This document shows positions 49,631 to 58,957 of a DNA stretch of 64,000 nucleotides, in pieces. Source of the DNA: Sphingomonas sp. PR090111-T3T-6A. GTDB lineage: Bacteria; Pseudomonadota; Alphaproteobacteria; Sphingomonadales; Sphingomonadaceae. The position numbers and the translations under genes were made by a program. The stretch lies in NCBI RefSeq assembly GCF_000383095.1, contig NZ_AORL01000019.1, forward strand, positions 62,001-126,000, written 5' to 3'. Every line of letters begins with the position of its first letter. Position 1 is the first letter of the stretch. The notes beneath the pieces are model-generated. The model searched no databases and was not told the origin of the DNA. It was given only the letters and a program-made list of their open reading frames with translations.

Positions 49631-50950
49631 ATGTCCGCACCTGAGCTGAGCCTGCTCACCAAGCGCCGTTTCCTGCCTCTGTTCGTGACCCAGTTTCTCG
49701 GTGCGTTCAACGACAATCTCTATCGGTCGGCGATGCTGTTCCTGGTGTCGTTCACGCTCTACCGGGGCGAGGCGGATCGGGCGGCGATGGTGGCGGTGAT
49801 CGCGGGCGGGGTGTTCATCCTGCCCTATTTCCTCTTCTCCTCGGTATCGGGGCAACTTGCCGACCGGATCGACAAGGGACGGATCGCCCGCGCGGTGAAG
49901 ATCGCCGAGGTCGGGATCATGGGGATCGGCTGGTGGGGCTTGCACAGCGGATCGATGCCGCTGCTGATGACCGTGCTGTTCGCGATGGGCACGCATTCGA
50001 CGCTGTTCGGGCCGGTCAAATATTCGATGCTGCCCCAGCATCTCTCCGAGACCGAGCTGATGGGCGGCACCGGCCTCGTCGAGGCGGGGACGTTCCTCGC
50101 CATCCTGCTCGGCCAGATCACCGGCGGCCTGATGTCGGCGGAGAGCGCTTCGCTTCTGCTGCTCGGCGTGGCGGCGCTGGGGCTCGCCGCCAGCCTGTTC
50201 ATCCCGCCCGCTCCGCCCGCTGCGGATCGCCCGGCGGTGGAGCTGAACCTCGTCCGCTCGACCGCCGAGATCGTCCGCCATGCGCGGCGCAACCGGCCGC
50301 TTTATCTCGCCATCCTCGGCATCAGCTGGTTCTTCGCGCTGGGTGCGGTGCTGACGCAGCAGTTCGTGCCGCTGGTCGGCCATCTCAACGCCACGCCGGA
50401 GGTGGGAGCCTTCTTCCTCGGCCTCTTCTCGGTGGGCGTGGCGGCGGGCTCGCTGCTGGTGAGCCGTCTGCTCGGAGGCGAGATTTCCGCACGCTATGTG
50501 CCTGTCTCGGCGCTGGTGCTGGCGCTCGCGGTGATGGACCTCGGCCTCACCGTCCACGGCCTGCATCCGGCGGAGGCGCCGGTCGGTGTCGCGGACTTCC
50601 TCGCCCGGCCGTCGAGCTGGCGGCTGGTGACGGACCTCACCGTGATCGCGATGGCCGGCGGCGTGTTCATCGTGCCGCTCTACGCGCTGCTCCAGACGCT
50701 GGGCGATCCGGCCAACCGCTCGCGCGACGTGGCCGCCAACAACATCGTCAACGCCGCCGGCATGGTGCTCGTCTCGGCGGGCGTGGCGGGGCTGATGGCG
50801 GTCGGCGCGGACAGCGCGATGCTGTTCGGCGTGCTGGGCCTCATCGGGCTGGTGGCGGCGGCGATCGCCTGCGCCTTCCTGCCCGAGCCGGTGCGGCAGC
50901 GCTGGGCGGGGCGCTTCCTGCGCCTCCGCCACGCGCTCGGCCGGCCCTGA
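49631..50950 (+). CDS. MFS transporter (lysophospholipid transporter LplT-like)
   Basis: Major facilitator protein of 439 residues, 12 TM helices. The opening FLPLFVTQFLGAFNDNLYRS is the hallmark of the LplT/Aas-associated group that moves lysophospholipids across the inner membrane. Other family segments are GRIARAVKIAEVGIM and GPVKYSMLPQHL. No acyltransferase/acyl-ACP synthetase domain is fused or adjacent, unlike many proteobacteria. ATG 49631 gives this opening directly; upstream frame has no family signal. It is convergent with the GH2 gene. Confidence 0.88.
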   Translation: MSAPELSLLTKRRFLPLFVTQFLGAFNDNLYRSAMLFLVSFTLYRGEADRAAMVAVIAGGVFILPYFLFSSVSGQLADRIDKGRIARAVKIAEVGIMGIGWWGLHSGSMPLLMTVLFAMGTHSTLFGPVKYSMLPQHLSETELMGGTGLVEAGTFLAILLGQITGGLMSAESASLLLLGVAALGLAASLFIPPAPPAADRPAVELNLVRSTAEIVRHARRNRPLYLAILGISWFFALGAVLTQQFVPLVGHLNATPEVGAFFLGLFSVGVAAGSLLVSRLLGGEISARYVPVSALVLALAVMDLGLTVHGLHPAEAPVGVADFLARPSSWRLVTDLTVIAMAGGVFIVPLYALLQTLGDPANRSRDVAANNIVNAAGMVLVSAGVAGLMAVGADSAMLFGVLGLIGLVAAAIACAFLPEPVRQRWAGRFLRLRHALGRP

Positions 50951-50954
50951 GGGA

Positions 50955-52898
50955 TCAGGCCTCTTCGGGCTCCTTGCCGGCCCAGAGCTTGCGCAGACGG
51001 TGCGCCGCCAGCTTGGGCCGCCGATCGCGCGTGAACACGCCCTTCTGGTTGAGCGCGCTGATCCGCATGATGCTCTGCGCCGTGCGGAAATCGGCGAAGG
51101 CCCAGGGATGCGTGCCGACCACGAAGGGAAAGCGGCCGAGCACGCGCAGATACATGGCGATCAGATCCGCCTGATATTCCTCGGTCCACATCTCGGCGGG
51201 GTGGGCGTGGCTGCCGGCGATGGCGTCGGCGCCGAACTCGGTGAAGATGATCGGCTTGCCCGGATGCGTCTGGCGCAGCGCCTGCACCTCCTTCTCCAGC
51301 ACGGCCGCCGCGTCGTCGATCCGGCCGGAGACGGTGTACCAGCCATTATAGCTGTTCTGGCAGATCACGTCGCCCTGGCCGACCCACTCGGCAGGCCCCC
51401 CCTGCACGCTCACCATCGCGACCGGGCGGGTGCGGTCGAGCGCGCGGACATGCGCGAACATGTCCCTGAAGAAGGCGGTGCCCTTGGCGGCCGCATCCGC
51501 CGGCGCCTCGTCGAGCGTGTGGAAGGGCTTGGTGAGCGACTCGTTGGCGATCGACCAGAGGATCACGCAGGGGTGGTTCTTGTCGCGGTCGATCAGGTCG
51601 CTGAGGTCGGCGGTGAGCTGCTTGTGGCGCGCGGCGATGATCTCGGGCCGATCCGAGAAGGTAAGGCTCACCCCCGGCGTCTCGCCGATGACGAGGAAGC
51701 CATATTCGTCGGCCAGCATCATCGCTTCCTCCGAATAGGGATAATGCGAGGTGCGGAAGCTGTTGGCGCCGATCCACTTCAGAAGCTCGAAATCGCGGAC
51801 CAGCACCGGCAGGTCGAGCCCGCGGCCGTGGAGGATGAAATCCTCATGCTTGCCGAAGCCGGTGAGGTGGACGGGCTCACCGTTGAGCAGCAGCCTGTCG
51901 CCGCTCACCTCGATGGTGCGGATGCCGATCTTGAAGGCGTATTCGTCGAGCCCGTCGCCGAGCGTCACCGTCAGCGTGTAGAGGAAGGGGTGGTTCGGCC
52001 CCCAGAGCTTGGCGGAGGGGATGCGCACCGTCCCCGTGGCCCGGCCGCCCGACACCTGCACGGGCACGCGGATCGGCGAGGGGCCGCCCGAGATGGTGAG
52101 CGTGGCCGCGCCCGACCAGCCGCCCGCGACGGTGAAGGACACCTCCGCCACGCCGGTCGTCCCGGAGCGGGTGGTGACGACGCTCACATCATGGACATGC
52201 GCGGCCGGCGTGGTGAACAGCCAGACGGGGCGGTGCAGGCCCGAATAAGGGAAGAAATCGTAGGAGGTCTGCGGGAAGTCCTCGAGGTAGAAGCGCGAGG
52301 TGGCGGGGTCGGGGATCGCGGGGACGCGGGCCAGTTCGAGCTTGTTCTCCACCATCACGACGAGGCGGTTGGGCTGGTCGAAGCGGGCGGCCTGCCCGAT
52401 GTCGAAGGCGAAGGGCAGGTGGCCGCCGAGATGCTCGCCCAGAAGCTGGCCGTTCACCCACACCTCCGCGCGATACACCGCCGAGCCGAAGCGCAGATGG
52501 ACGCGCTGGCCCTTCCAGGCGGGATCGAGGTGGAACTCGGTCTCGTACCAGGCCGCGCCGAAATAGTTGCGCGCATCGTCGAACAGGTCGTTCCAGCTAC
52601 ACGGCACGGGAATGGCGCGCGTGTCGGTGAGCCCTTCGTGCCAGCGCTGCGCCTCGCCCTCGTCCTTCGGGTCGAGCTTGAACCGCCACAGGCCGGAAAG
52701 GTCGCGCGTGGCGCGCGTGTTGCTCGGATGCGGATAGAGGCGCGTCGGGCCTTCCGGTGCGGGGAGGGGTGCGCGGACCGGGCCGTCCGCCGCCGTGGCG
52801 GCTTCCGCGAGGCCGGCGACCGCGACGGCCGCACCGACCGCCCCGAACGCCTGCCGGCGGGTGATGTCCGTCGAGGGGCGGTGCGACGTGTCGGTCAT
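50955..52898 (-). CDS. glycoside hydrolase family 2 beta-glucuronidase-like enzyme
   Basis: Secreted GH2 enzyme of 647 residues with a Tat signal (TRRQAFGAVGAAVAVAGLA). It has the sugar-binding domain (LSGLWRFKLDPKDEGEAQRW, the beta-glucuronidase type), the immunoglobulin-like middle domain, and the TIM barrel with NHPCVILWSIANES (acid/base Glu) and PIIFTEFGADAIAG (nucleophile Glu). The N-terminal WRFKLDP and the barrel HYPYSEEAMMLADEYGFLVI are closest to glucuronidases. It is divergent from a TonB receptor and mannonate dehydratase, which supports glucuronate release. Confidence 0.88.
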   Translation of the reverse strand: MTDTSHRPSTDITRRQAFGAVGAAVAVAGLAEAATAADGPVRAPLPAPEGPTRLYPHPSNTRATRDLSGLWRFKLDPKDEGEAQRWHEGLTDTRAIPVPCSWNDLFDDARNYFGAAWYETEFHLDPAWKGQRVHLRFGSAVYRAEVWVNGQLLGEHLGGHLPFAFDIGQAARFDQPNRLVVMVENKLELARVPAIPDPATSRFYLEDFPQTSYDFFPYSGLHRPVWLFTTPAAHVHDVSVVTTRSGTTGVAEVSFTVAGGWSGAATLTISGGPSPIRVPVQVSGGRATGTVRIPSAKLWGPNHPFLYTLTVTLGDGLDEYAFKIGIRTIEVSGDRLLLNGEPVHLTGFGKHEDFILHGRGLDLPVLVRDFELLKWIGANSFRTSHYPYSEEAMMLADEYGFLVIGETPGVSLTFSDRPEIIAARHKQLTADLSDLIDRDKNHPCVILWSIANESLTKPFHTLDEAPADAAAKGTAFFRDMFAHVRALDRTRPVAMVSVQGGPAEWVGQGDVICQNSYNGWYTVSGRIDDAAAVLEKEVQALRQTHPGKPIIFTEFGADAIAGSHAHPAEMWTEEYQADLIAMYLRVLGRFPFVVGTHPWAFADFRTAQSIMRISALNQKGVFTRDRRPKLAAHRLRKLWAGKEPEEA

Positions 52899-53045
52899 GT
52901 CTGTCCTCTCCTGATCTTGTGACGGGCGAATGCCATTGCGCTGTCCCGCGCCTGAAGCTCGTCCGATCGGCAAGGGGATTAGCTGGTCAGGCCACCTGCG
53001 GCAAGCGCTCCTGTCGCATGACCGCCAGTTGTAGTCTGTTACCAT

Positions 53046-53063
53046 CGTGGCGGATTTGCCACG
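53046..53063. promoter_or_regulatory. inverted repeat CGTGGC-N6-GCCACG
   Basis: Perfect 6-bp arms, 18 bp long, 140 bp upstream of the TonB receptor and 148 bp upstream of the divergent GH2 start. The central position suggests a shared operator. Confidence 0.4.
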
Positions 53064-53119
53064 TCCGCAAAGTGTCTGTCAGGCCGATGTCGATGTCATA
53101 CATTACCAATGTTGCAAAA

Positions 53120-53128
53120 GGTCTGACC
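53120..53128. promoter_or_regulatory. GGTC-T-GACC palindrome
   Basis: Nine-base palindrome 75 bp upstream of the TonB receptor, with ACCAATG repeated on both sides. GntR-family regulators of uronate genes often use GGTC/GACC-type sites; the match is short. Confidence 0.3.
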
Positions 53129-53202
53129 AATGCTTAATCGGCGGAGTCGGGGATCGGCGCATCTCGCGCCGCCAGAAACAAAACATCCCGGAGAGGAACA
53201 CC

Positions 53203-55497
53203 ATGCGGAACTTGCTCGATGCCACCATCTTGTCGCGATCGGCGACCGGCGCCGCCCTGGCGCTCCTGATCGCGTCGGGCGCGCACGCCCAGACGGCGTC
53301 GGAGCCAGCCCCCGTGCAGGCCGCGGACGCCTCGGCGCCCAACAGCGGCGAGATCATCGTCACCGCGCAGAAGCGCGCGCAGAATCTCCAGAACGTGCCG
53401 CTCGCCGTGCAGGTGGTGGGCGCGCAGCAACTCCAGTCGAACGGCGTGCGCGCTTTCACCGATCTCAACCGCGTGGCGCCGTCGCTGGTCGTGCGCCCGG
53501 CCGAGAATCCGGTGAACGCGTCCGTGTCGATCCGCGGCGTCGGCACCTTCGCCTTCTCGATCGGCGTGGAGCCGAGCGTCGCGGTCGTCGTCGACGATGT
53601 GCCGATCGCCTTTCAGGCGCGCGCGTTCGCCGATCTCTCGGATGTCGAGCGTATCGAGGTGCTGCGTGGGCCGCAGAGCACGCTCTACGGCAAGTCGGCG
53701 TCGGCTGGCCTCATCAACATCGTGACGCCCGCGCCGAGCAAGACGCTCACCGGCAAGGTGACCGGCCTCGCCACCACCGACGACGAGTGGCAGGGGCAGG
53801 CGATGCTCTCCGGCCCGCTCACGCAGAACCTGGGCTTCCGCACGACGTTCAACTACGACAAGTTCGACGGCAACATCCACAACCTTGCCGATGGTGACAA
53901 GATCAACGGCCGCCGCATCCTCTCCACGCGCAACAAGCTGCGCTGGGAGCCGGCGCCCAACGTCACGGTGGATGCGGGCCTCGATTACATCAACGGCCGC
54001 ACCACCACCGGCCGCCCCTTCATCGACATCGCCGACGGCGCGCTGCTGCGCGGCAATCCGGCCTATCCGCAGTCGGTCATCTCGCCGGGCGTGACGGTCG
54101 GCCCGAACAACCGCGACGTGGTCAACAACTTCACCACCGGCACCCAGTATCACGACCTCGCGGAATCGCTCCGCGTCTCGTGGGACATCGGCGGGCCGAC
54201 GCTGATGTCGATCACCAGCCACGACAAGTTCCTGATGCACGATCAGCTCGATCAGGACGAAACCGCGCAGCCGAGCATCGACAACCGCCAGTTCGGCAAT
54301 TTCGGCTCGCGCCAATGGACGCAGGAACTCCGCCTCGTCTCGCCCGGGCATGACCGCTTCCGCTACACGCTCGGCCTGTTCTACGCCGACGTGAGCTACA
54401 GCCGCGACTTCACCCGCGGCCCGGTCTATTCGCAGGCGCGCTGGCACGCGACGGCGGGCTCGATCCAGGAAGCGGGCTTCGGCCAGCTCGAATATGACAT
54501 CCTGTCGCACACGACCCTCATCGCGGGCGGCCGCTACAGCCATGAGAAGGTGCGCAACACCTTCCTCGATATCCTCGCCAACAACACCTTCTATCATGGC
54601 AGCGATGGCGACAGCTTCGGCACCTACAAGCTGAGTGTCCAGCAGCATATCGGCAACGACGTGATGCTGTTCGCGACCTATGCGACCGGGCACAAGGGCG
54701 AGACCTACGATCTCTCCACCGGCTTCAACTCGTCGCGCGAGATCCCGGTGCGGCCGGAGACGTCCAAGGATTGGGAGATCGGCGCCCGCACCCAGTTCTT
54801 CGACAAGCGCGTGACCCTGAACGTCACCGCGTTCAACACGCGCTACAAGAATTTCCAGGCGCAGGGTGTCGAATATATCAACGGCACGCCGAACTTCCGG
54901 CTCGACAATGTCGGCAAGCTGCGCACGCGCGGCATCGAGGTGGAGAGCGCCTTCCGCGCCACGCCGGACCTCAACCTGAACGTCTCGGCCACCTATCTCG
55001 ACGCGAAGATCACCGACTTCCCCTTCGCCCAGTGCTATACGAACCAGACGGCCGCGCAGGGCTGCATCCCCGCGACGGTGGCGGCGCCGGGCGCTCCGTC
55101 GGTGCCGGCGCACCAGGACCTGTCGGGCTCGCGTCCGCCGCAGGCGCCGAAGTGGAAGCTCACCGCCGGCTTCGATTACAGCCATGATCTGGGGTCGCTG
55201 CCCTTCCAGGCGGTGGTCACGGGCGCGTACACCTATCAGAGCAAGTTCAACTTCTCGCTCAACCAGGACCCGACGACGATCCAGAAGGGCTATGGCATCG
55301 CCAACCTGTCCTTCGGCATCCGTCAGCCGGACCGTCATTATGAGGTCATGGCCTTCGTCAACAACCTGTTCGACAAGCATTATTACGACAACCTGACCAA
55401 CTCGTCCGGCAATTACGCGAACGCTCTGGCGATCCAGAGCTACCTCCCGCGCGATTTCCGCCGTTACGCGGGCGTCAGGGCATCCTATAGTTTCTGA
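53203..55497 (+). CDS. TonB-dependent receptor
   Basis: Outer-membrane active transporter of 764 residues. A signal peptide (ending GAHAQ, about residue 30) is followed by the TonB-box-like GEIIVTAQKRAQNLQNVP, the plug domain (SVSIRGVGTFAF, LRGPQSTLYGKSA), and the 22-strand barrel ending RYAGVRASYSF with the terminal Phe. It belongs to the large sphingomonad receptor group for plant or algal compounds. Adjacent GH2 and mannonate dehydratase suggest a glucuronate-containing oligosaccharide. GAGAGGA precedes the ATG. Confidence 0.94.
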   Translation: MRNLLDATILSRSATGAALALLIASGAHAQTASEPAPVQAADASAPNSGEIIVTAQKRAQNLQNVPLAVQVVGAQQLQSNGVRAFTDLNRVAPSLVVRPAENPVNASVSIRGVGTFAFSIGVEPSVAVVVDDVPIAFQARAFADLSDVERIEVLRGPQSTLYGKSASAGLINIVTPAPSKTLTGKVTGLATTDDEWQGQAMLSGPLTQNLGFRTTFNYDKFDGNIHNLADGDKINGRRILSTRNKLRWEPAPNVTVDAGLDYINGRTTTGRPFIDIADGALLRGNPAYPQSVISPGVTVGPNNRDVVNNFTTGTQYHDLAESLRVSWDIGGPTLMSITSHDKFLMHDQLDQDETAQPSIDNRQFGNFGSRQWTQELRLVSPGHDRFRYTLGLFYADVSYSRDFTRGPVYSQARWHATAGSIQEAGFGQLEYDILSHTTLIAGGRYSHEKVRNTFLDILANNTFYHGSDGDSFGTYKLSVQQHIGNDVMLFATYATGHKGETYDLSTGFNSSREIPVRPETSKDWEIGARTQFFDKRVTLNVTAFNTRYKNFQAQGVEYINGTPNFRLDNVGKLRTRGIEVESAFRATPDLNLNVSATYLDAKITDFPFAQCYTNQTAAQGCIPATVAAPGAPSVPAHQDLSGSRPPQAPKWKLTAGFDYSHDLGSLPFQAVVTGAYTYQSKFNFSLNQDPTTIQKGYGIANLSFGIRQPDRHYEVMAFVNNLFDKHYYDNLTNSSGNYANALAIQSYLPRDFRRYAGVRASYSF

Positions 55498-55512
55498 TCG
55501 CTTACCCCTCCT

Positions 55513-55543
55513 GGCGGTAGTGTTCCCCGCTACCGCCTCTTTC
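55513..55543 (+). terminator. terminator/attenuator after the TonB receptor
   Basis: GGCGGTAG (55513-55520) pairs with CTACCGCC (55530-55537) with a 9-nt loop, followed by TCTTTCTTC. It lies 30 bp before the mannonate dehydratase start, so it may reduce expression into that gene. Confidence 0.6.
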
Positions 55544-55572
55544 TTCCCCCCTGTCATGCGGAGCCCAGTACC

Positions 55573-56784
55573 ATGCCCAAGATCACCGGCGCCAAGGTCA
55601 TCGTCACCTCGCCCGGCCGCAACTTCGTCACGCTCAAGATCGAGACGGACGAAGGCATCTACGGGCTGGGCGACGCCACGCTCAACGGCCGCGAACTGGC
55701 GGTCGCGAGCTATCTGACCGACCATGTCATCCCCTGCCTGATCGGCCGCGACGCGCACCGCATCGAGGATGTGTGGCAGTATCTCTACAAGGGCGCCTAC
55801 TGGCGTCGCGGTCCGGTGACGATGAGCGCCATCGCCGCTGTCGACACCGCGCTGTGGGACATCAAGGGCAAGGTGGCGGGCCTGCCGGTCTACCAGCTCC
55901 TCGGCGGCGCCAGCCGTGAGGGCGTGATGGTCTACGGCCATGCCAACGGCAAGACGATCGAGGAGACGATCGACAACGCGCTCCACTACCAGTCGCTGGG
56001 CTACAAGGCGATCCGGCTCCAGTCGGGCGTGCCGGGCCTCGCCTCGACCTACGGCGTCTCCAAGGACCGCTATTTCTACGAGCCCGCCGACGCCGACCTG
56101 CCGACCGAGAATCTCTGGTCGACCGAGAAATATCTCCGCTCCGTGCCGCCGCTGTTCGAGAAGGGGCGCGAGGCGCTCGGCTGGGACGTCCACCTGCTCC
56201 ACGACGTCCACCATCGCCTGACGCCGATCGAGGCGGGGCGCCTCGGCAAGGATCTGGAGCCCTTCCGGCCCTTCTGGATGGAGGATGCGGTGCCGGCCGA
56301 GAATCAGGCCAATTTCCGCCTGGTCCGCCAGCACACCACCACGCCGCTCGCGGTGGGCGAGATCTTCAACTCGATCTGGGATGCCAAGCAGCTCATCGAG
56401 GAGCAGCTCATCGACTATATCCGCACCACCGTGGTCCATGCCGGCGGCATCACCCATCTGCGCCGCATCGCGAGCTTCGCCGACATGCACAATGTCCGCA
56501 CCGGCAGCCATGGCGCGACCGATCTCTCGCCGGTCTGCATGGCCGCGGCACTGCATTTCGATCTGTCGGTGCCGAATTTCGGCATCCAGGAATATATGCG
56601 CCACACGGAGGAGACGGACGCCGTCTTCCCGCATGCCTACAGCTTCGAGGACGGCCTGATGCACCCCGGCGACAAGCCCGGCCTCGGCGTCGACATCGAC
56701 GAGGAACTGGCCGCCAAGTACGAATATAAGCGGGCCTATCTGCCGGTGAACCGCCTTGAGGACGGGACGATGTTCCACTGGTAA
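55573..56784 (+). CDS. manD: D-mannonate dehydratase (ManD, enolase superfamily)
   Basis: Mandelate-racemase/enolase superfamily protein of 403 residues that dehydrates D-mannonate to 2-dehydro-3-deoxygluconate in glucuronate breakdown. The capping domain has the ManD-typical [20 protein letters not shown]. The barrel supplies metal ligands in [23 protein letters not shown] and [11 protein letters not shown], and the family R/Y and H residues. The C-terminus (DGTMFHW) matches ManD. Only about half of ManD-like proteins are efficient dehydratases; the glucuronidase neighbour supports activity. The kinase and aldolase steps are not in the island. Confidence 0.9.
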   Translation: MPKITGAKVIVTSPGRNFVTLKIETDEGIYGLGDATLNGRELAVASYLTDHVIPCLIGRDAHRIEDVWQYLYKGAYWRRGPVTMSAIAAVDTALWDIKGKVAGLPVYQLLGGASREGVMVYGHANGKTIEETIDNALHYQSLGYKAIRLQSGVPGLASTYGVSKDRYFYEPADADLPTENLWSTEKYLRSVPPLFEKGREALGWDVHLLHDVHHRLTPIEAGRLGKDLEPFRPFWMEDAVPAENQANFRLVRQHTTTPLAVGEIFNSIWDAKQLIEEQLIDYIRTTVVHAGGITHLRRIASFADMHNVRTGSHGATDLSPVCMAAALHFDLSVPNFGIQEYMRHTEETDAVFPHAYSFEDGLMHPGDKPGLGVDIDEELAAKYEYKRAYLPVNRLEDGTMFHW

Positions 56785-56815
56785 GCCGCTTTCGCGACAG
56801 AGTGGCTGACAGAAC

Positions 56816-56848
56816 GAAGGCCCGGCCGATCATCTCGGCCGGGCCTTC
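56816..56848. terminator. 14-bp perfect bidirectional terminator hairpin
   Basis: GAAGGCCCGGCCGA (56816-56829) pairs perfectly with 56835-56848, loop TCATC, between convergent manD and DUF2171 genes. There is no long T-tract, but the stem is very stable. Confidence 0.75.
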
Positions 56849-56884
56849 GCCTGTCGGGAGGGCGGGGCGTAGCCGCCCGCCCGA

Positions 56885-57826
56885 TCAATAGGTGCCGGAG
56901 AAGCTCCGGCTGAGATCGACCCCGCTGCGACCGTCGTCTTCCTCATCGCGCCCGAACAGGCCGCGCTGATTGTCCTCGTCGCGCCAGGCCTGCCGGGTCT
57001 GCTCGGCGGTTCTGGACAGGTGGACCTTGTCGTCCACCATCTGGATCCAGGACGAGGGGATCGAGTGATGATGGCCACCGGCGTCGCGATCGGTCCTGGT
57101 CAGCAGGATGCGGTCGCCCCGGATATGGTCGATCGTGCCGACATGCTCGCCGTCGGAGCCGACCACCTCCTGATGCTCCTTCGCCTTGCGCAGCGCTTCC
57201 CGCTGCGTCTGCCGGTTCTGGCGCCAGGCCGAGAATTCGCTCTCGAAGCGCGACTGGTTCTCGCGGCGATATTCGTCATAGTCGCGATCGAACTCGCTCA
57301 GCTGGCGGTTGCGCCAGCTATGATAGCCGTGCTGATCCTCCTGGCCGCCACGCCGGCCGTAGAGCGCACGATATTCGGCGGTCCGCCAGCTATCGTCGTC
57401 GACATAAGGATAGCCCGCATCGCCATGGGTGCGGGTGGCGGCATAGTCCGTCCCGAACTGGCGATCCTCATCCGGCCCCGGATAATAAGTGGAATAAGGG
57501 CTGTAGCCCGACGCGTAACGATGGCGCGTGTCCCCGGACTGGTTGCTGCGCGCCCAGCGCGGATAGCTGTCCGGGCTCGAATAGCCGCCCGGCCGATAGC
57601 GGGCATAGCGCCCACCCTCATAGCGGTCGCGGTTGTAGCGCTCGTCATAGATTTCATCGAGACGGCGGCGGCGTTCGGCCTCCTCGTCGCCGAACCAGGA
57701 ACGGACCTCATCGCCGGCCCGATCGAAGAAGCCGCGATCCTCGCTGGAGCGGCGATAGCGATCGCCCGCGTCGCGATCATAGTCGCGGCCCGATCCGTAG
57801 CGGCGATCATAGCGTTCATAGCCCAT
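56885..57826 (-). CDS. DUF2171 domain-containing stress-type protein
   Basis: Hydrophilic protein of 313 residues. The first 200 residues are Arg/Tyr/Asp/Ser-rich and probably disordered, with the SWFGDEEAERRR motif near residues 43-54, known from SWFGD-type proteins of sphingomonads and rhizobia. The DUF2171 domain (about 217-275) has VVGSDGEHVGTIDHIRGDRI and GGHHHSIPSSWI, a PRC-barrel-like fold. An EcfG-type promoter GGAAC-N16-CGTT lies upstream, so it is likely part of the general stress response. Its biochemical role is unknown. Confidence 0.85.
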   Translation of the reverse strand: MGYERYDRRYGSGRDYDRDAGDRYRRSSEDRGFFDRAGDEVRSWFGDEEAERRRRLDEIYDERYNRDRYEGGRYARYRPGGYSSPDSYPRWARSNQSGDTRHRYASGYSPYSTYYPGPDEDRQFGTDYAATRTHGDAGYPYVDDDSWRTAEYRALYGRRGGQEDQHGYHSWRNRQLSEFDRDYDEYRRENQSRFESEFSAWRQNRQTQREALRKAKEHQEVVGSDGEHVGTIDHIRGDRILLTRTDRDAGGHHHSIPSSWIQMVDDKVHLSRTAEQTRQAWRDEDNQRGLFGRDEEDDGRSGVDLSRSFSGTY

Positions 57827-57905
57827 GATGGCTGATCCTTTCTCCTGGAAGACGGATGCCGCCCGGTGTCGACGGCTTGCGCGCTGCCCGGACGATCGAC
57901 CAAGG

Positions 57906-57930
57906 AACGGAAGAAAATCCTTGATGTTCC
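57906..57930 (-). promoter_or_regulatory. EcfG-type general stress promoter
   Basis: On the minus strand GGAAC (57930-57926), exactly 16 bases, then CGTT (57909-57906). This is the alphaproteobacterial EcfG consensus GGAAC-N16/17-CGTT. Transcription would begin near 57898, giving a 5' UTR of about 70 nt to the DUF2171 gene. Confidence 0.75.
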
Positions 57931-58084
57931 GATCGTTACGCCAGCGTCGGGCTGTGCGCGCGGTCAGCCGGGGCCAGCCGGAGACGGACCGCGAACGGGC
58001 GAATTCCCGGCGAATCGGATTTTTTGATTTTTGCGTGTTGCAGCGTGCGAAAGGGGCGGCTAAAGGGACGGCCCCGGCGGGTGC

Positions 58085-58160
58085 GGGGCTGTAGCTCAGA
58101 TGGGAGAGCGCTGCAATCGCACTGCAGAGGTCAGGGGTTCGATTCCCCTCAGCTCCACCA
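58085..58160 (+). tRNA. tRNA-Ala(CGC)
   Basis: 76-nt cloverleaf: acceptor GGGGCTG pairs with CAGCTCC (one G-U), discriminator A, encoded CCA. The anticodon stem CTGCA/TGCAG encloses ATCGCAC, giving anticodon CGC. Confidence 0.96.
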
Positions 58161-58278
58161 ACCCCGCCGGGTCTTTCCTCACATTTCGACAGGCTCGGAC
58201 GATGCCATTCCGGCGGTCGATGAGGCTGTTCGCCGGCCGCTCTTGCGGGCGGTGCGTGATCGGCGTCATGGATGGCCG

Positions 58279-58938
58279 ATGACCGAGGATGATCCCGCCT
58301 TTCCGGCCGCGTCGCTGATCCTGATGCGCGAGCGCCGGTCCGGTCCGCCCGAATTGCTGATCGTGCAGCGCAGCGCCTCTCTGGTGTTCGCGGCCGGTGC
58401 CTATGTGTTTCCGGGTGGCCGCGTCGATCCCGCCGATTACGAGGCCGCGAGCCGGCTCCACCCCGCGCTGGAGCCCGAGGACGGCGCTGCCCGCATCGCG
58501 GCGGTGCGCGAGACGCTGGAGGAGACGGCCATCGCCGTCTCCCCGGCGGAGGCGCTGGTGCCCTTCGCCCGCTGGCTGCCGAAGGAGCGGGTGAAGCGTC
58601 GGTTCGACACGCGCTTCTATCTGGCGGAGGCGCAGGGGGAGGCGATCCCCGTGGCGGACGGCGTGGAGACGGCGAGTGCCTTCTGGGCCGCCGCCGGGGA
58701 TCTGCTCGCCCGTTGCGCGCGCGGCGATGGGCGAGCCATCTTCCCGACCCGGCGCCTGCTGGAGCGTCTGGCGCGCTTCTCCCGCTTCTCGGACGCGCGT
58801 GCGGAAGCCGAACGGCTCCCCCAGCGGATCATCACCCCTTGGGTGGAGCATCGCGCCGGCGGCGACTGGCTGCGCATCCCGGACGATGCGGGCTACCCGA
58901 TCACGGGCGAGCCGGTCGGTACGGCGATGCGCTACTGA
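58279..58938 (+). CDS. Nudix hydrolase
   Basis: Nudix-fold pyrophosphohydrolase of 219 residues, with the box split by an insertion as in NUDT19/CoA-diphosphatase-like proteins. FPGGRVDPADYEAASRL begins the motif and RETLEETAIAV supplies the metal-binding REXXEE helix. An LSLVFAAGAY-type strand and VKRRFDTRFYLAEA match that group. The substrate is unknown; acyl-CoA or nucleotide diphosphates are possible. It is 118 bp downstream of tRNA-Ala and convergent with clpS. Confidence 0.87.
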   Translation: MTEDDPAFPAASLILMRERRSGPPELLIVQRSASLVFAAGAYVFPGGRVDPADYEAASRLHPALEPEDGAARIAAVRETLEETAIAVSPAEALVPFARWLPKERVKRRFDTRFYLAEAQGEAIPVADGVETASAFWAAAGDLLARCARGDGRAIFPTRRLLERLARFSRFSDARAEAERLPQRIITPWVEHRAGGDWLRIPDDAGYPITGEPVGTAMRY

Positions 58939-58957
58939 GCGGGGACGGGGAGGAGGC

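Larger units (their letters stand above)
52899..53202. other. 304-bp shared regulatory gap of the glucuronate genes
   Basis: Non-coding, between the divergent GH2 and TonB-receptor genes. It contains CGTGGC-N6-GCCACG (53046-53063), a direct repeat ACCAATG near 53105 and 53126, and GGTC-T-GACC (53120-53128), all possible operator parts. The last two lie close to the TonB-receptor start. No regulator gene lies nearby. Confidence 0.5.

Noticed and set aside
57904-57937. GGAAC to CGTT on the plus strand as a second EcfG promoter
   Set aside because: The spacing on that strand is about 25 bases; only the minus-strand reading has the correct 16.
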